DNA from: Sphingomonas sinipercae
GTDB taxonomy: Bacteria; Pseudomonadota; Alphaproteobacteria; Sphingomonadales; Sphingomonadaceae
Length of the DNA stretch: 64,000 nt
Assembly (NCBI RefSeq): GCF_011302055.1
Contig: NZ_CP049871.1
Location: forward strand, 1 to 64,000
Direction of reading: 5' to 3'
Shown: one piece after another, positions 35,291-44,557 of the stretch
Position numbering within the stretch: position 1 is the stretch's first letter
How the letters are laid out: each line of letters opens with the position of its first letter
The notes under the pieces: generated by a model
Database searches by the model: none
Seen by the model: only the letters and a program-made list of their open reading frames with translations
Told to the model about the DNA's origin: nothing
Made by a program: the position numbers and the translations under genes

Positions 35291-37326
35291 AGCCGCGCCG
35301 CGCGCGCTTGCGCCTTGCCCTGCTGGCAGTGGCTGCAGCCGCGTCCGCCAGCGGCGCCAATGCCACAATCACGGCACGGCAGCTGGTGGAGATGGCGAGC
35401 ATCTCCGGGCCTGCAATCTCGCCGGATGGGCAGTGGGTCGCATTCCGGATCGACCGGCCGGACGTCGGCACCAACACGGTCCAGCTGGATTGGTACGTCG
35501 CGCCGATGCGCAGCTCCGGGCAGCCGCGACGCGTCGCGTCCGGCGGCCGCGCGATCTGGAGCGGCGCCGGAGTCCTGGTGAGCGAGAAGCCGCAATGGTC
35601 GCCAAATTCCGCGAGCTTCTATTTCCGCCGGCTCGATCCTGGCGGCGGGGTGCAGGTGTGGCGCGCGGACCTTGCCCAAGGCCGCGCCGTAAAGATCACC
35701 AATGACCCCGCCGACGTGACACGGTTCGCCCTGGGCGGCACGGGCCAATCGCTGGTCTATGAAGTCGATGGGGCCGACCGCGCCGAAATCATCGCCGCCG
35801 AAGAACGTGAATATGCGTCGGGCATCCACATCGATAAGGCGATCGATGTCGCGCAGGGCCTCTACCGGGCGGCCGAGATCAACGGGCGGCTGGCCAGCGA
35901 GCGGCTTCACGGCGCCTGGTTCGGGCGAACCAACGTGCTTGGCGACCGCCCGCCGCGGGTCCGGCGCATCGCCCTGAACAGCGCCAAGGCGGTCGGGCAG
36001 GCGGTGCCCGGCCCGTTCGAGGCAGCGCAGGCGCCAGCCGACCCGCAGGATCATGACCTTGCGACCAGCGAGAGCGGGGCCATCGCCTTTCTCCGGGGCT
36101 GGGGCGCCGCGTCCGAGCTGCGTTGGGCCGCCAGCCGGGCAGCCGCCGAAAAGTCCGTGGCCTGTGCCGACCCCGCGTGCGCCAAAGCGACCGCCCTGTC
36201 ATGGCGTCCCGGCACACCCGAAGTGATCTTCTCATCGGTCGGCGGGGATCGGGTCCAGGGGCTGTTCGCCTGGGACACCGAGCGCAACCGGGTGCGGCCG
36301 ATCTTCAAGGCCGCGACTTTGACGAACGAGGATCGCGAAGGCTGCGCGATTGGCCGCGATTCAGCGGCGTGCGTGATCTCCTCCGGCAGCGAAGCGCCGC
36401 GCCTGGAAAAGGTCGACCTGTCGACCGGCTCATCGACGCGGCTTTTCGACCCCAACCGCGCCTTGACCAGTTCGCTTACCGTCCGCGCGCGGTGGGTCAG
36501 TTGGAAGCTGGCGGATGGGCGCACGGCCTGGGGACAATATCTGGCGCCGGCCGCGTCAAAGCCGCTGCCGCTTTTGATCAATTACTACGATTGCACGGGC
36601 TTCCTCAAAGGCGGCACCGGCGATCAGTGGCCCTTCCACCTGTTCGCACAGGACGGGATTGCGGTCCTGTGCATCCAGCCGCTGCCCGGCGGCGGCAACA
36701 ACGTCGAGGAATATAAGACCGGTCTCGCCGCCACCCGCGCCGCCATCCGGCACCTTGCCGGCACGGGGCTAATCGACCCCGCTCGCGTCGGCATGAGCGG
36801 CCTTAGCTTCGGCAGCGAGGTCGCCGTCTGGACAGCGATGAAGTCCGACCTGCTCGCCGCCGTAAGCATTGCGTCGCCGACGCTGGATCCGGCGACATAC
36901 TTCTATTTCAACGCCCTTCCCGGACGCGACTTTCCGCAGATGATCGAAAGTTCGTGGGGCTTGAAGGATCCGGAAAAAGCGCCCGAAGGCTGGAAAGAGA
37001 TCAGCGCGGCGATGAACGTCGAGAAGATGGATGCCCCGTTGCTGATCCAGACTCCGGAGCAGGAATATCGGTACAACATGCGGCTCTACACCCGGATGCT
37101 GAACGGCGGTCGAGCGGCGGACATGTATGTCTTCCCGCACGAACGTCACATCGTGGCGCAGCCGCAGCACCGGCTCGCGATTTACGACCGCAACGTGGAC
37201 TGGTTCCGCTTCTGGCTGCAAGGGTTCGAAGACCCCTCGCCGACCAAGGCCGAGCAATATCGTCGCTGGCGCAGCTTGCGGCAGTCCCACTGCCGAACAG
37301 TGCAGCGGAAATTGAGCTTCTGCTGA
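35287..37326 (+). CDS. Atxe2-family lasso peptide isopeptidase (S9 prolyl oligopeptidase fold)
   Basis: 679-aa serine hydrolase with signal peptide MKPRRARLRLALLAVAAAASASGANA, then a beta-propeller (about 30-410) and an alpha/beta-hydrolase domain (about 410-660). The nucleophile is Ser507 in GMSGLSFGSEV, the acid is probably Glu591 in TPEQEY, and His621 is in PHERHIVA. Family members cleave the isopeptide bond that closes lasso peptides, linearising them. GTG at 35287 overlaps the receptor stop (GTGA); one more GTG lies immediately upstream. Function is inferred from family resemblance and the neighbouring genes. Confidence 0.82.
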   Translation: MKPRRARLRLALLAVAAAASASGANATITARQLVEMASISGPAISPDGQWVAFRIDRPDVGTNTVQLDWYVAPMRSSGQPRRVASGGRAIWSGAGVLVSEKPQWSPNSASFYFRRLDPGGGVQVWRADLAQGRAVKITNDPADVTRFALGGTGQSLVYEVDGADRAEIIAAEEREYASGIHIDKAIDVAQGLYRAAEINGRLASERLHGAWFGRTNVLGDRPPRVRRIALNSAKAVGQAVPGPFEAAQAPADPQDHDLATSESGAIAFLRGWGAASELRWAASRAAAEKSVACADPACAKATALSWRPGTPEVIFSSVGGDRVQGLFAWDTERNRVRPIFKAATLTNEDREGCAIGRDSAACVISSGSEAPRLEKVDLSTGSSTRLFDPNRALTSSLTVRARWVSWKLADGRTAWGQYLAPAASKPLPLLINYYDCTGFLKGGTGDQWPFHLFAQDGIAVLCIQPLPGGGNNVEEYKTGLAATRAAIRHLAGTGLIDPARVGMSGLSFGSEVAVWTAMKSDLLAAVSIASPTLDPATYFYFNALPGRDFPQMIESSWGLKDPEKAPEGWKEISAAMNVEKMDAPLLIQTPEQEYRYNMRLYTRMLNGGRAADMYVFPHERHIVAQPQHRLAIYDRNVDWFRFWLQGFEDPSPTKAEQYRRWRSLRQSHCRTVQRKLSFC

Positions 37327-37335
37327 TCAGCTACC

Positions 37336-37356
37336 GACGCACGGGGCGGCTGCGTC
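37336..37356. terminator. Hairpin between convergent isopeptidase and phoB genes
   Basis: GACGCA and TGCGTC (6 bp, 9-nt loop) in the 28-bp gap between the two convergent stops. No T-run; weak, possibly bidirectional. Confidence 0.3.
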
Positions 37357-38053
37357 AACCTTCCCGGCTGTCCAGCGAATAGCCTTCGGAACGGACGGTT
37401 CGCACGAGGTTCGGACCGTCGCCAAGCGCCTGGCGGAGGCGGCGGATGTGAACGTCGACGGTGCGCAGTTCGACATCCTCGTTATGCGGCCACACCGCAT
37501 CGAGCAGTTGCTGGCGCGAGAAGACTTTCTCCGGATTCTCGAGGAAGTTGCGCAGCAGCCGGTAATCGGTCGGGCCGAGCGTGACGGCGGCCCCGCCGCG
37601 GCGGACCCGGTGGGCGGCGACGTCCATTTCGATGTCGGCGTAAGCGAGGGTTTCGGCGATCAGGTTGGGGCGCGCGCGGCGCAACAATGCGTTCGCCCGG
37701 GCCAGCAGTTCCTTGGGGCTGAACGGCTTCGACATGTAATCGTCGGCGCCCGTATCGAGGCCGCGGATCCGGTCGTCCTCTTCGCCGCGCGCGGTCAGCA
37801 TGATGATCGGCAGCTTGGCATTGGCCGGAAGGCGGCGCAGGCGCCGGCACACTTCGATTCCGCTGGTGCCTTCGATCATCCAGTCGAGCACCACCAGGTC
37901 GGGGTTCACTTCCTGGATCAGGATCATCGCCTCATCGCCGCTGGGCGTGCTGGTGACGGTGAAACCGTCCTTCGTGAAATGATATTTGAGCAGCTCGATC
38001 AGCGCCCGGTCGTCCTCCACCACCAGCAGCCGTTTGGACCCGTTGCGGCCCAT
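37355..38053 (-). CDS. phoB: Phosphate regulon response regulator PhoB
   Basis: 232-aa OmpR-family regulator. The receiver has E13-D15 and phosphoacceptor D57 (LVVLDWMIEGTSG), and the winged-helix domain is VTLGPTDYRLLRNFLENPEKVFSRQQLLDAVWPHN...VDVHIRRLRQALG. It is the last gene of the pst-pho operon. ATG at 38053 is 2 bp after the phoU stop; the open frame continues upstream over phoU. When phosphorylated by PhoR it should activate promoters with Pho boxes. Confidence 0.96.
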   Translation of the reverse strand: MGRNGSKRLLVVEDDRALIELLKYHFTKDGFTVTSTPSGDEAMILIQEVNPDLVVLDWMIEGTSGIEVCRRLRRLPANAKLPIIMLTARGEEDDRIRGLDTGADDYMSKPFSPKELLARANALLRRARPNLIAETLAYADIEMDVAAHRVRRGGAAVTLGPTDYRLLRNFLENPEKVFSRQQLLDAVWPHNEDVELRTVDVHIRRLRQALGDGPNLVRTVRSEGYSLDSREG

Positions 38054-38055
38054 CG

Positions 38056-38748
38056 TCAGCTTCGCCCGGCAGTGCGCGGACGTTCGGCCATGTGCTCGCC
38101 GGTCGCCGCATAGAAGACCATTTCGGCAATGTTGGTCGCATGGTCGCCGACCCGTTCCAGATTCTTGGCGACGAACAGCAGGTGCGCCGCCTGGCCGATG
38201 TTGTGCGGGTTTTCCATCATGAAGGTCAGCAGGGTGCGAAAGATGGAATCGTAGAAATCGTCGACCGCCTGGTCGCGCTGGCACACCCGGACCGCCGCGT
38301 CGGCGTCGCGGTTGACGAAGGCGTTAAGCACGTCGTGGACCATCTGCGTGGCGATGCGCGCCATTTCCGGAAGCAGCGACAGCGGCTCGAGATGCCCGCC
38401 CTGATCGATCTGCGGCACCCGGCGGGCGATGTTCTTGGCATAGTCGCCGATGCGTTCGACGACGCCCGAAATCTTCAGCGCGGCGACGACGTCGCGAAGG
38501 TCGCCCGCCATTGGCGCGCGAAGCGCGATCAGCTGGACCACCCGGCGCTCGGTCTCGATTTCCAGCGCGTCGAGCTTCTGGTCATTTTCGACGATCCGCT
38601 CCGCGGCCTCGACGTCGCGCTGGATCAGGCAGCGCATGGCTTCGCCGATGGCGTGTTCGGCAAGCCCGCCCATCTGGCTGATCAACGCCCGCAGCCGGTC
38701 GAGATCCTGGTCGAATGCCTTGAGCGTATGTTCGCGGCTCTGCTGCAT
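38056..38748 (-). CDS. phoU: Phosphate transport accessory protein PhoU
   Basis: 230-aa helical protein, two three-helix repeats with conserved E/D-x-x-x-D patterns (VENDQKLDALEIETERRVVQLIALRAPMAGDLRDVV and the second repeat with the ERVGDHATNIAEMV end). It links the Pst transporter to PhoR and dampens signalling when phosphate is plentiful. ATG at 38748 is preceded by GCAGGA; the longer frame to 38856 overlaps pstB. Confidence 0.95.
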   Translation of the reverse strand: MQQSREHTLKAFDQDLDRLRALISQMGGLAEHAIGEAMRCLIQRDVEAAERIVENDQKLDALEIETERRVVQLIALRAPMAGDLRDVVAALKISGVVERIGDYAKNIARRVPQIDQGGHLEPLSLLPEMARIATQMVHDVLNAFVNRDADAAVRVCQRDQAVDDFYDSIFRTLLTFMMENPHNIGQAAHLLFVAKNLERVGDHATNIAEMVFYAATGEHMAERPRTAGRS

Positions 38749-38761
38749 AATCCTGCTCCGA

Positions 38762-39697
38762 TCAGCCGTAGCGGCCGGTGATGTAATCTTGGGTGCGCTG
38801 TTCCTTGGGGTTGGTGAAAATCTCGCTGGTCTTGCCGTATTCGACCAGCTCCCCAAGGTGGAAGAAGGCGGTGCGCTGCGACACGCGCGCCGCTTGCTGC
38901 ATGTTGTGCGTCACGATGGCGATGGCGTAGCGGCCGCGAAGCTCGTGGATCAGCTCCTCGATGCGCGCGGTCGCGATCGGGTCGAGCGCCGAGCAAGGCT
39001 CGTCCATCAGGATGACTTCCGGATCGACGGCGATGGCGCGGGCGATGCACAGGCGCTGCTGCTGCCCGCCCGACAAAGCGGTGCCGCCTTCGGCCAAGCG
39101 ATCCTTGACCTCTTCCCACAGGCCGGCGCGGCGGAGCGACTTTTCGACGATCGTTTCCAGCTCCGACCGGTTCTGCGCCAGGCCATGGATGCGCGGCCCG
39201 TAAGCGACGTTTTCGAAGATCGACTTGGGGAACGGATTGGGTTTCTGGAAGACCATCCCGACCCGGGCGCGGAGCTGGACGACGTCCATGTCCGCGGCAT
39301 TGATGTCGTGCCCGTCAAGCTCGATCCGGCCGGTCACCCGCGCCGTCGGGATGGTGTCGTTCATCCGGTTGAGGCAGCGCAGGAAGGTCGACTTGCCACA
39401 GCCCGACGGGCCGATGAAAGCGGTGACCCGGTCGTCGCGGATATCGATCGAAATGTTCTTGAGCGCCTGTTTCTCGCCATAGAAGACGCTGATGTCGCGG
39501 GCGCTCATCTTGGGCGTGCCGACCGATCCGGCGGCGGGTTCCGGCTCGTATCCCCACTCCAGTTCCGGCGCGCTCACCCACGGCTCGGACCGATCGGCGC
39601 TATCGTGACGCATCGTCTCGCTCTCGTCCGCCTCGGCCGCTGCGGCGATCGCGATCGACGGCATCGGCACCGGCGTGATCGGGGTCTTTTCTTTCAT
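38762..39697 (-). CDS. pstB: Phosphate ABC transporter ATP-binding protein PstB
   Basis: 311-aa ABC ATPase. Walker A is [20 protein letters not shown], the ABC signature is [14 protein letters not shown], and Walker B is [13 protein letters not shown]. About 55 residues precede the usual PstB start ([16 protein letters not shown]), an acidic/Ala-rich extension of unknown role. ATG at 39697 is chosen because it lies just after the pstA stop; an overlapping GTG at 39709 is possible, and Met68 in SARDIS would give the standard length. Confidence 0.95.
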   Translation of the reverse strand: MKEKTPITPVPMPSIAIAAAAEADESETMRHDSADRSEPWVSAPELEWGYEPEPAAGSVGTPKMSARDISVFYGEKQALKNISIDIRDDRVTAFIGPSGCGKSTFLRCLNRMNDTIPTARVTGRIELDGHDINAADMDVVQLRARVGMVFQKPNPFPKSIFENVAYGPRIHGLAQNRSELETIVEKSLRRAGLWEEVKDRLAEGGTALSGGQQQRLCIARAIAVDPEVILMDEPCSALDPIATARIEELIHELRGRYAIAIVTHNMQQAARVSQRTAFFHLGELVEYGKTSEIFTNPKEQRTQDYITGRYG

Positions 39698-39702
39698 CTC
39701 AA

Positions 39703-40974
39703 TCACCACCGGTTTTCGAAGCGGTTACGAAGGTAAATGGCGAGGCCGTTCATGCTCAGCATGAACAGCAGCAGGACGATGATCGCTGCGCTCGTCTTCT
39801 CGACGAAGGCGCGGTCGACCTCGTCCGACCACAGGAAGATCTGCACCGGCAGGGCGGTCGCCGGATCGGTAAAGCCGCCGGGCGGATTGGCGATGAAGGC
39901 GCGCATCCCGATCATCAGCAACGGCGCGGTTTCGCCCAGCGCTCGGGCCATGCCGATGATGGTGCCGGTCAGGATCCCGGGCAGCGCCAGCGGCAGCACG
40001 TGATGGAACACCACCTGCATCTTCGACGCGCCGACGCCAAGCGCGGCATCGCGGATCGACGGCGGCACCGACTTGATGGCGTTGCGGCCGGCGATGACGA
40101 TCACCGGCATCGTCATCAGCGCCAGCGTCAGCCCGCCGACCAGCGGCGCTGACCGCGGCAGGTTCATGACGTTTAGGAAGACGGCCAGTCCAAGCAGGCC
40201 GAAGATGATCGATGGGACGGCCGCCAAATTGTTGATCGAAACCTCGATGGCGTCGGTCCAGCGGTTGCGCCGGGCGAATTCCTCAAGATAGACCGCCGCA
40301 AGCACCCCGACCGGGAAGGCCAGGGCCATCGTCACCAGGATGGTCAGGAAGCTGCCTTTGAGCGCCCCCCAGACTCCGACTGCGGTCGGATCGGTCGCGT
40401 CGGCTTCGCCCAGGAAGCCCCAGTTCGGCGCGCGGCGGACCGCGTCTTGGCTAGCCAGACGCTGCACCATCTGTTCCGCTTCCGCCGTGCCTTCGCCCTT
40501 GTACGCCGTGTCGATCCGGCTGGCGACGGGCAGCCACAACTTGGCCTTACGGGTCAGGAGCTCCGGGTCAGCGATCAGCTGCTTGCCGAGCGACCGGAGC
40601 GCGCCATCGCCGAACAGCTCCGCGCCCGCGGGACCGAACTGCGCCGTCGCGGACTGGGAGAGCACCGCGGTCAGGCCGACGCCGGCAAGCGCTTCGGCCG
40701 CTTGCGGGCCGCGCAGCGCGGAAGGGTCGATCATCACGTCGGAGCGGGGGAAGTCGATGGCCACCGCGGCCTCGGTCTGCGTGAAGCCGCCAAGCCCGCG
40801 CCACGCCATGGTGACCAGCAGGAAGGCCAGGAACAGCACCGATGCGCCGACCGCCGCAAGGCCGAGCAAACGGAAGCGGCGCTCCGCAGCGTAGCGGCGG
40901 CGCACGCGGGCCTCCATCGACCCATCGGTCCAGCGCGATGGGGGCACCGAAGCCTTCTCGGCGGCGCTATTCAT
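39703..40974 (-). CDS. pstA: Phosphate ABC transporter permease PstA
   Basis: 423-aa inner-membrane permease. An N-terminal helix (about 37-59) and a large periplasmic insert (about 65-205) precede the typical six-helix BPD-transport core. The EAA-loop region is [35 protein letters not shown]. The enlarged periplasmic region resembles other alphaproteobacterial PstA proteins. It overlaps pstC by 8 bp. Confidence 0.95.
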   Translation of the reverse strand: MNSAAEKASVPPSRWTDGSMEARVRRRYAAERRFRLLGLAAVGASVLFLAFLLVTMAWRGLGGFTQTEAAVAIDFPRSDVMIDPSALRGPQAAEALAGVGLTAVLSQSATAQFGPAGAELFGDGALRSLGKQLIADPELLTRKAKLWLPVASRIDTAYKGEGTAEAEQMVQRLASQDAVRRAPNWGFLGEADATDPTAVGVWGALKGSFLTILVTMALAFPVGVLAAVYLEEFARRNRWTDAIEVSINNLAAVPSIIFGLLGLAVFLNVMNLPRSAPLVGGLTLALMTMPVIVIAGRNAIKSVPPSIRDAALGVGASKMQVVFHHVLPLALPGILTGTIIGMARALGETAPLLMIGMRAFIANPPGGFTDPATALPVQIFLWSDEVDRAFVEKTSAAIIVLLLFMLSMNGLAIYLRNRFENRW

Positions 40975-42346
40975 AAGCTTCGCGATACCTGCGCACGACG
41001 GTCAGGGCGATGAGGTTGAGCACCAGCGTGATCAGGAACAGCACCAGCCCGAGCGCGAAGGCGGCCAAGGTCTTGGCGCTGTCGAATTCCTGGTCGCCGG
41101 TCAGCAATTGCACGATCTGCGTGGTGACGGTGGTCACGCTTGCGAACGGATTAGCGGTCAAATTGGCGGCAAGGCCCGCGGCCATGACGACGATCATCGT
41201 CTCGCCGATCGCTCTGCTGACCGCCAGCAGGATTCCGCCGACCACGCCCGGCAAAGCGGCGGGAAGAATCACTTTGCGAATGGTTTCGGACCGGGTCGCG
41301 CCCATCGCCAGCGACCCGTCGCGCATCGCCTGCGGGACGGCGGCGATGCTGTCGTCGGCCATCGAACTAACGAACGGGATGATCATGATGCCCATCACCA
41401 GCCCCGCCGCGAGCGCGCTTTCGCTGCTGGCCGAGGAGATGCCAACGGCAAGGCCAAGGTCGCGGACCAGCGGCGCCACCGTCAGGGCAGCGAAGTAACC
41501 GTAAACGACGGTCGGCACCCCCGCGAGAATCTCCAGCAGCGGCTTCATCCACTTGCGCACGCGCGGGTGCGCATATTGCGTGAGATAGATGGCGCTCATC
41601 AGGCCCAGCGGAATGGCGACGATCATGGCGATAATCGCGCCGATGAAGATCGTGCCCCAGAACAAGGGGATCGACCCGAACGCGCCCGACGATCCCGCCT
41701 GGTCGGCGCGGATCGCGGTCTGCGGGCTCCAGTGCGTGCCGAACAGGAATTCGCCGACCGGCACCTTGCTGAAGAAGCGCAGGCTTTCGAACATCAGCGA
41801 CAGCAGGATTCCAAGCGTGGTGAAGATGGCGATCAGCGACGCGCCGACCAGGAGCCACATCATCCACCGCTCGACCCCCGTCCGCGCTCGAAATGCCACC
41901 GCGGTCTTGCGGACGGCGAGCGCTCCGCCGCCGATGGCGATTGCAATCGCAAGCAATCCGCCGAGCAGCGCGAAGCGCGCGTTGGCCGCCGCAAAGCGCG
42001 GCGCCAGGGTCGTGGAGAGCGGATTGAACCCGGCTTCGCGCTGGCCGGCGGCGATCTCGCGCGCTTCCTGGATCACCGCATTGCGTTCCATCGCCTCGGC
42101 GGGAAGCTCGCGCGCTTCCGGTGCGGCGAGGACCGACCGGCTGACGAGCTGCGGCTGCACCGAAGCCCAGATGGCGAGTGCGACCAGCGCCGGAATCGCC
42201 GCCCATAAAGCGGCATGGATCGCGTGATAGACCGGCAGCGAGTGAAGCCGGCCGCCGGTTCGCAGGACCTTGGCGCGCCGGAACGCGACCGCCCCGGCAA
42301 TCGCCGCGACCAGCAGGACGGCGACAAGCGCTAGCCCGAGAGACAT
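40967..42346 (-). CDS. pstC: Phosphate ABC transporter permease PstC
   Basis: 459-aa inner-membrane permease. Helices near 4-24 and 33-53 and a periplasmic region lead to the conserved C-terminal transport core with the EAA-loop SIAAVPQAMRDGSLAMGATRSETIRKVILPAALPGVVG. It pairs with PstA to form the channel and is longer than E. coli PstC, as is usual in this class. It starts 22 bp after pstS. Confidence 0.95.
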   Translation of the reverse strand: MSLGLALVAVLLVAAIAGAVAFRRAKVLRTGGRLHSLPVYHAIHAALWAAIPALVALAIWASVQPQLVSRSVLAAPEARELPAEAMERNAVIQEAREIAAGQREAGFNPLSTTLAPRFAAANARFALLGGLLAIAIAIGGGALAVRKTAVAFRARTGVERWMMWLLVGASLIAIFTTLGILLSLMFESLRFFSKVPVGEFLFGTHWSPQTAIRADQAGSSGAFGSIPLFWGTIFIGAIIAMIVAIPLGLMSAIYLTQYAHPRVRKWMKPLLEILAGVPTVVYGYFAALTVAPLVRDLGLAVGISSASSESALAAGLVMGIMIIPFVSSMADDSIAAVPQAMRDGSLAMGATRSETIRKVILPAALPGVVGGILLAVSRAIGETMIVVMAAGLAANLTANPFASVTTVTTQIVQLLTGDQEFDSAKTLAAFALGLVLFLITLVLNLIALTVVRRYREAYE

Positions 42347-42368
42347 GGCGCCGCCCGCCGTCCGCCGC

Positions 42369-43409
42369 TTACTTCAGGCCCGCGGGATCGAGCGGATTGA
42401 GGTCGGTCGCCTGCTGCGTCGAACTTGCGGCATCGGCCGGTGCGAGCGGGACCAGGCCGCGCCGTTCAAGCGCTCCGCCCTTGCCCCAGGCCCGCGCGTA
42501 GGCGGTGACGAAATCGCGGATCGCCGGCTTGGCGCGAAGGTGTTCGCCCTTGATGTAGATGAACAGCTTGCGCGCGCCGGGATAGCTGAGGTCGCTGATC
42601 GTCGCTTCGGTGGGAACGATCCCGGCCAGCGCAACCGGACGGACGCGGTCGAGGTTTTCCTCGAGATAGCTGTAGCCGAGCACGCCCAGCGAACCCGGGT
42701 CCGCCGAGACCTTCTGCACCAGCAGGTTGTCGTTCTCGCCCGCTTCGACGAAGGCGCCATCCTCGCGCACCTTGGTGCAAATGTCCTTGTGCTTGGCGTC
42801 GTTGCTCTTCTTGAGTGCCTTCATCTCCGGGTTAGAATCGCAGCCCTTTTCAAGGATCAGTTCGGCCAGGCTGTCGCGCGTGCCGGACGTCGGCGGCGGA
42901 CCGAGCACGCGGATCTTCACCGCAGGCAGCGAGGGGTTCACATCCTTCCACGTCTGCGCCTTGTTCGGCCCCTTGCCGAACGGGTTGGCGGCGATTGCCT
43001 TGTACACGTCTTCGACCGTCAGGTTCATCGGCTGCGCGCTCTTGGCTTCGATCAGCGTCAGTCCGTCGATGCCGACCGGAAGCTCGATCACCTGCTTCAC
43101 GCCATTGGCGGCGCAGGCTTCATATTCCGATTTCTTGAACGGGCGCGAAGCGTTGACGACGTCGGGATAGTTGGCGCCGACGCCGGCACAGAACAATTTG
43201 ATGCCGGCCCCGGTGCCGGTCGATTCGACGATGGCGTTGATTCCCGGATGCGCGCGCTGGAATTCCTCGGCCACCGCGGTGGTGAACGGGTAAACCGTGG
43301 AAGAACCGACGATCTTGATCGCGCTCGATCCGGAACCGCCGCTCGATCCGCCGCCGCCGCACGCCGCCAGCAAAGCCGCCACCGGCAGCAAAATGATCGC
43401 CTTGTTCAT
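42369..43409 (-). CDS. pstS: Phosphate ABC transporter substrate-binding lipoprotein PstS
   Basis: 346-aa periplasmic phosphate-binding protein. It is a lipoprotein with lipobox LLAACG (Cys18) and a Gly/Ser spacer, then the phosphate-binding pattern IKIVGSSTVYPFTTAVAEEF and the STGTGAGIKLFCAG and TSGTRDS motifs. ATG at 43409 is 6 nt after GGAG; upstream in-frame Mets at 43415 and 43421 are less well placed. A Pho-box-like site lies 45-62 bp upstream. Confidence 0.95.
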   Translation of the reverse strand: MNKAIILLPVAALLAACGGGGSSGGSGSSAIKIVGSSTVYPFTTAVAEEFQRAHPGINAIVESTGTGAGIKLFCAGVGANYPDVVNASRPFKKSEYEACAANGVKQVIELPVGIDGLTLIEAKSAQPMNLTVEDVYKAIAANPFGKGPNKAQTWKDVNPSLPAVKIRVLGPPPTSGTRDSLAELILEKGCDSNPEMKALKKSNDAKHKDICTKVREDGAFVEAGENDNLLVQKVSADPGSLGVLGYSYLEENLDRVRPVALAGIVPTEATISDLSYPGARKLFIYIKGEHLRAKPAIRDFVTAYARAWGKGGALERRGLVPLAPADAASSTQQATDLNPLDPAGLK

Positions 43410-43453
43410 CGCCATCTCCATCGCGCTGTCGACCGCCCCTCTATTGCAGCGGT

Positions 43454-43471
43454 GTTTCACTTTTGTGACAG
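43454..43471 (-). promoter_or_regulatory. Pho-box-like site before pstS
   Basis: On the minus strand CTGTCACAAAAGTGAAAC: a good first half (CTGTCAC), the AAAA spacer and a weaker second half, matching the Pho box pattern of two 7-bp repeats with a 4-bp spacer. It lies 45-62 bp before the pstS ATG, within a plausible -35 region. Confidence 0.55.
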
Positions 43472-43474
43472 GCG

Positions 43475-44542
43475 TCAGCCCCGGGGCGCGATCGGCAGTC
43501 GAACGGTGACGCTGGTCCCTTCGCCCACCTGGCTGTCGATCGAAAGCGTGCCGCGGTGGCGCTCGACGATATGCTTGACGATTGCCAGCCCAAGCCCGGT
43601 GCCGCCCGAGTCGCGGCTGCGCGCCGCGTCCACCCGGTAGAAGCGCTCGGTCAAGCGCGGCAGGTGTTCGCGGGCAATGCCCGGCCCCTGGTCGGCGACG
43701 GTGACGACAATGTCGGAACGGTCCCGGCCGACCGTAACCACAACGGTGCCGGCCGACGCGCCGCAGCCGTAGCGCAGGGCATTGTTCAACAGGTTTTCGA
43801 ACAGCTGGAGAAGTTGCGCTTCATCGCCGTGGATAGGCGGCAAGTCGTCGGCGGCTTCCAACCGGAATTCGCAATTCCGGCTTTGCGCGAGATGACCGCA
43901 ATTGGCGATCGAGGCTGTCACCAGTTGCTTGACCGACACCTGTTGGGCGGGTGCGATGAAGCGATCCGCCTCGATCCGGGACAGGCTCATCAGGTCTTCG
44001 ATTATGCGCAGCATCCGCTTCGCTTCTGTCCCGACGATGCCGCCGAACTTTGCGGACAGCTCGGGGTCGGCGTCGCCGTCTTCAATGGTCTCGGCATAGC
44101 CGACGATGACCGACAGCGGAGTCCGCAACTCGTGGCTTGCGTTGGCGACGAAATCGACCCGCATCCTTTCCGCCGCCTGCGCCGCCGACCGGTCGATTAG
44201 CCGGACGAACAACAGCCCCTCGTCGATTCGGCGCAGTTGCACCGTCCATGGCCGGCCGACCGCCCCAATGCCGGTAACGTCCAGGTCGCCGGCCCGTCCG
44301 GGCAGGATGAATTCAAGCGCTTCCGGGTGGCGGATGGCGATTCGAACGTCGCTGCCCTCGATGCCCGCGCCGAGCAGCGCCCTGGCCGCGGGGTTGGCGA
44401 TCTGGACGTTGCGATCAAGGATCAGCAACGCCGGATCTTCCAGCGCGTCCAAGAAACTTCGGAACGAAGGCTCCACCACCGGCATCGGCAGCGACTTAGC
44501 CGATCCCGCAATCAAGGCGCCAGTGATGGAGCGCAGTTCCAT
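43475..44542 (-). CDS. phoR: Phosphate regulon sensor kinase PhoR, soluble form
   Basis: 355-aa kinase. A PAS-like domain (about 28-118) precedes HisKA with H137 in VANASHELRTPLSVIVGYAET and an HATPase with LFENLLNNALRYG, VADQGPGI and TGLGLAIVKHIVERH. Unlike E. coli PhoR no membrane helix is present, and there is no room upstream for one, since the TonB receptor gene ends 15 bp before. Identity is assigned from its place beside pstS and from the conserved kinase core. Confidence 0.88.
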   Translation of the reverse strand: MELRSITGALIAGSAKSLPMPVVEPSFRSFLDALEDPALLILDRNVQIANPAARALLGAGIEGSDVRIAIRHPEALEFILPGRAGDLDVTGIGAVGRPWTVQLRRIDEGLLFVRLIDRSAAQAAERMRVDFVANASHELRTPLSVIVGYAETIEDGDADPELSAKFGGIVGTEAKRMLRIIEDLMSLSRIEADRFIAPAQQVSVKQLVTASIANCGHLAQSRNCEFRLEAADDLPPIHGDEAQLLQLFENLLNNALRYGCGASAGTVVVTVGRDRSDIVVTVADQGPGIAREHLPRLTERFYRVDAARSRDSGGTGLGLAIVKHIVERHRGTLSIDSQVGEGTSVTVRLPIAPRG

Positions 44543-44557
44543 GCGTGCCCGGCCGCT

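Noticed and set aside
32687..35368. 893-codon open frame on the minus strand across the TonB receptor gene
   Set aside because: Shadow of the receptor gene; no recognisable domain and a biased composition.
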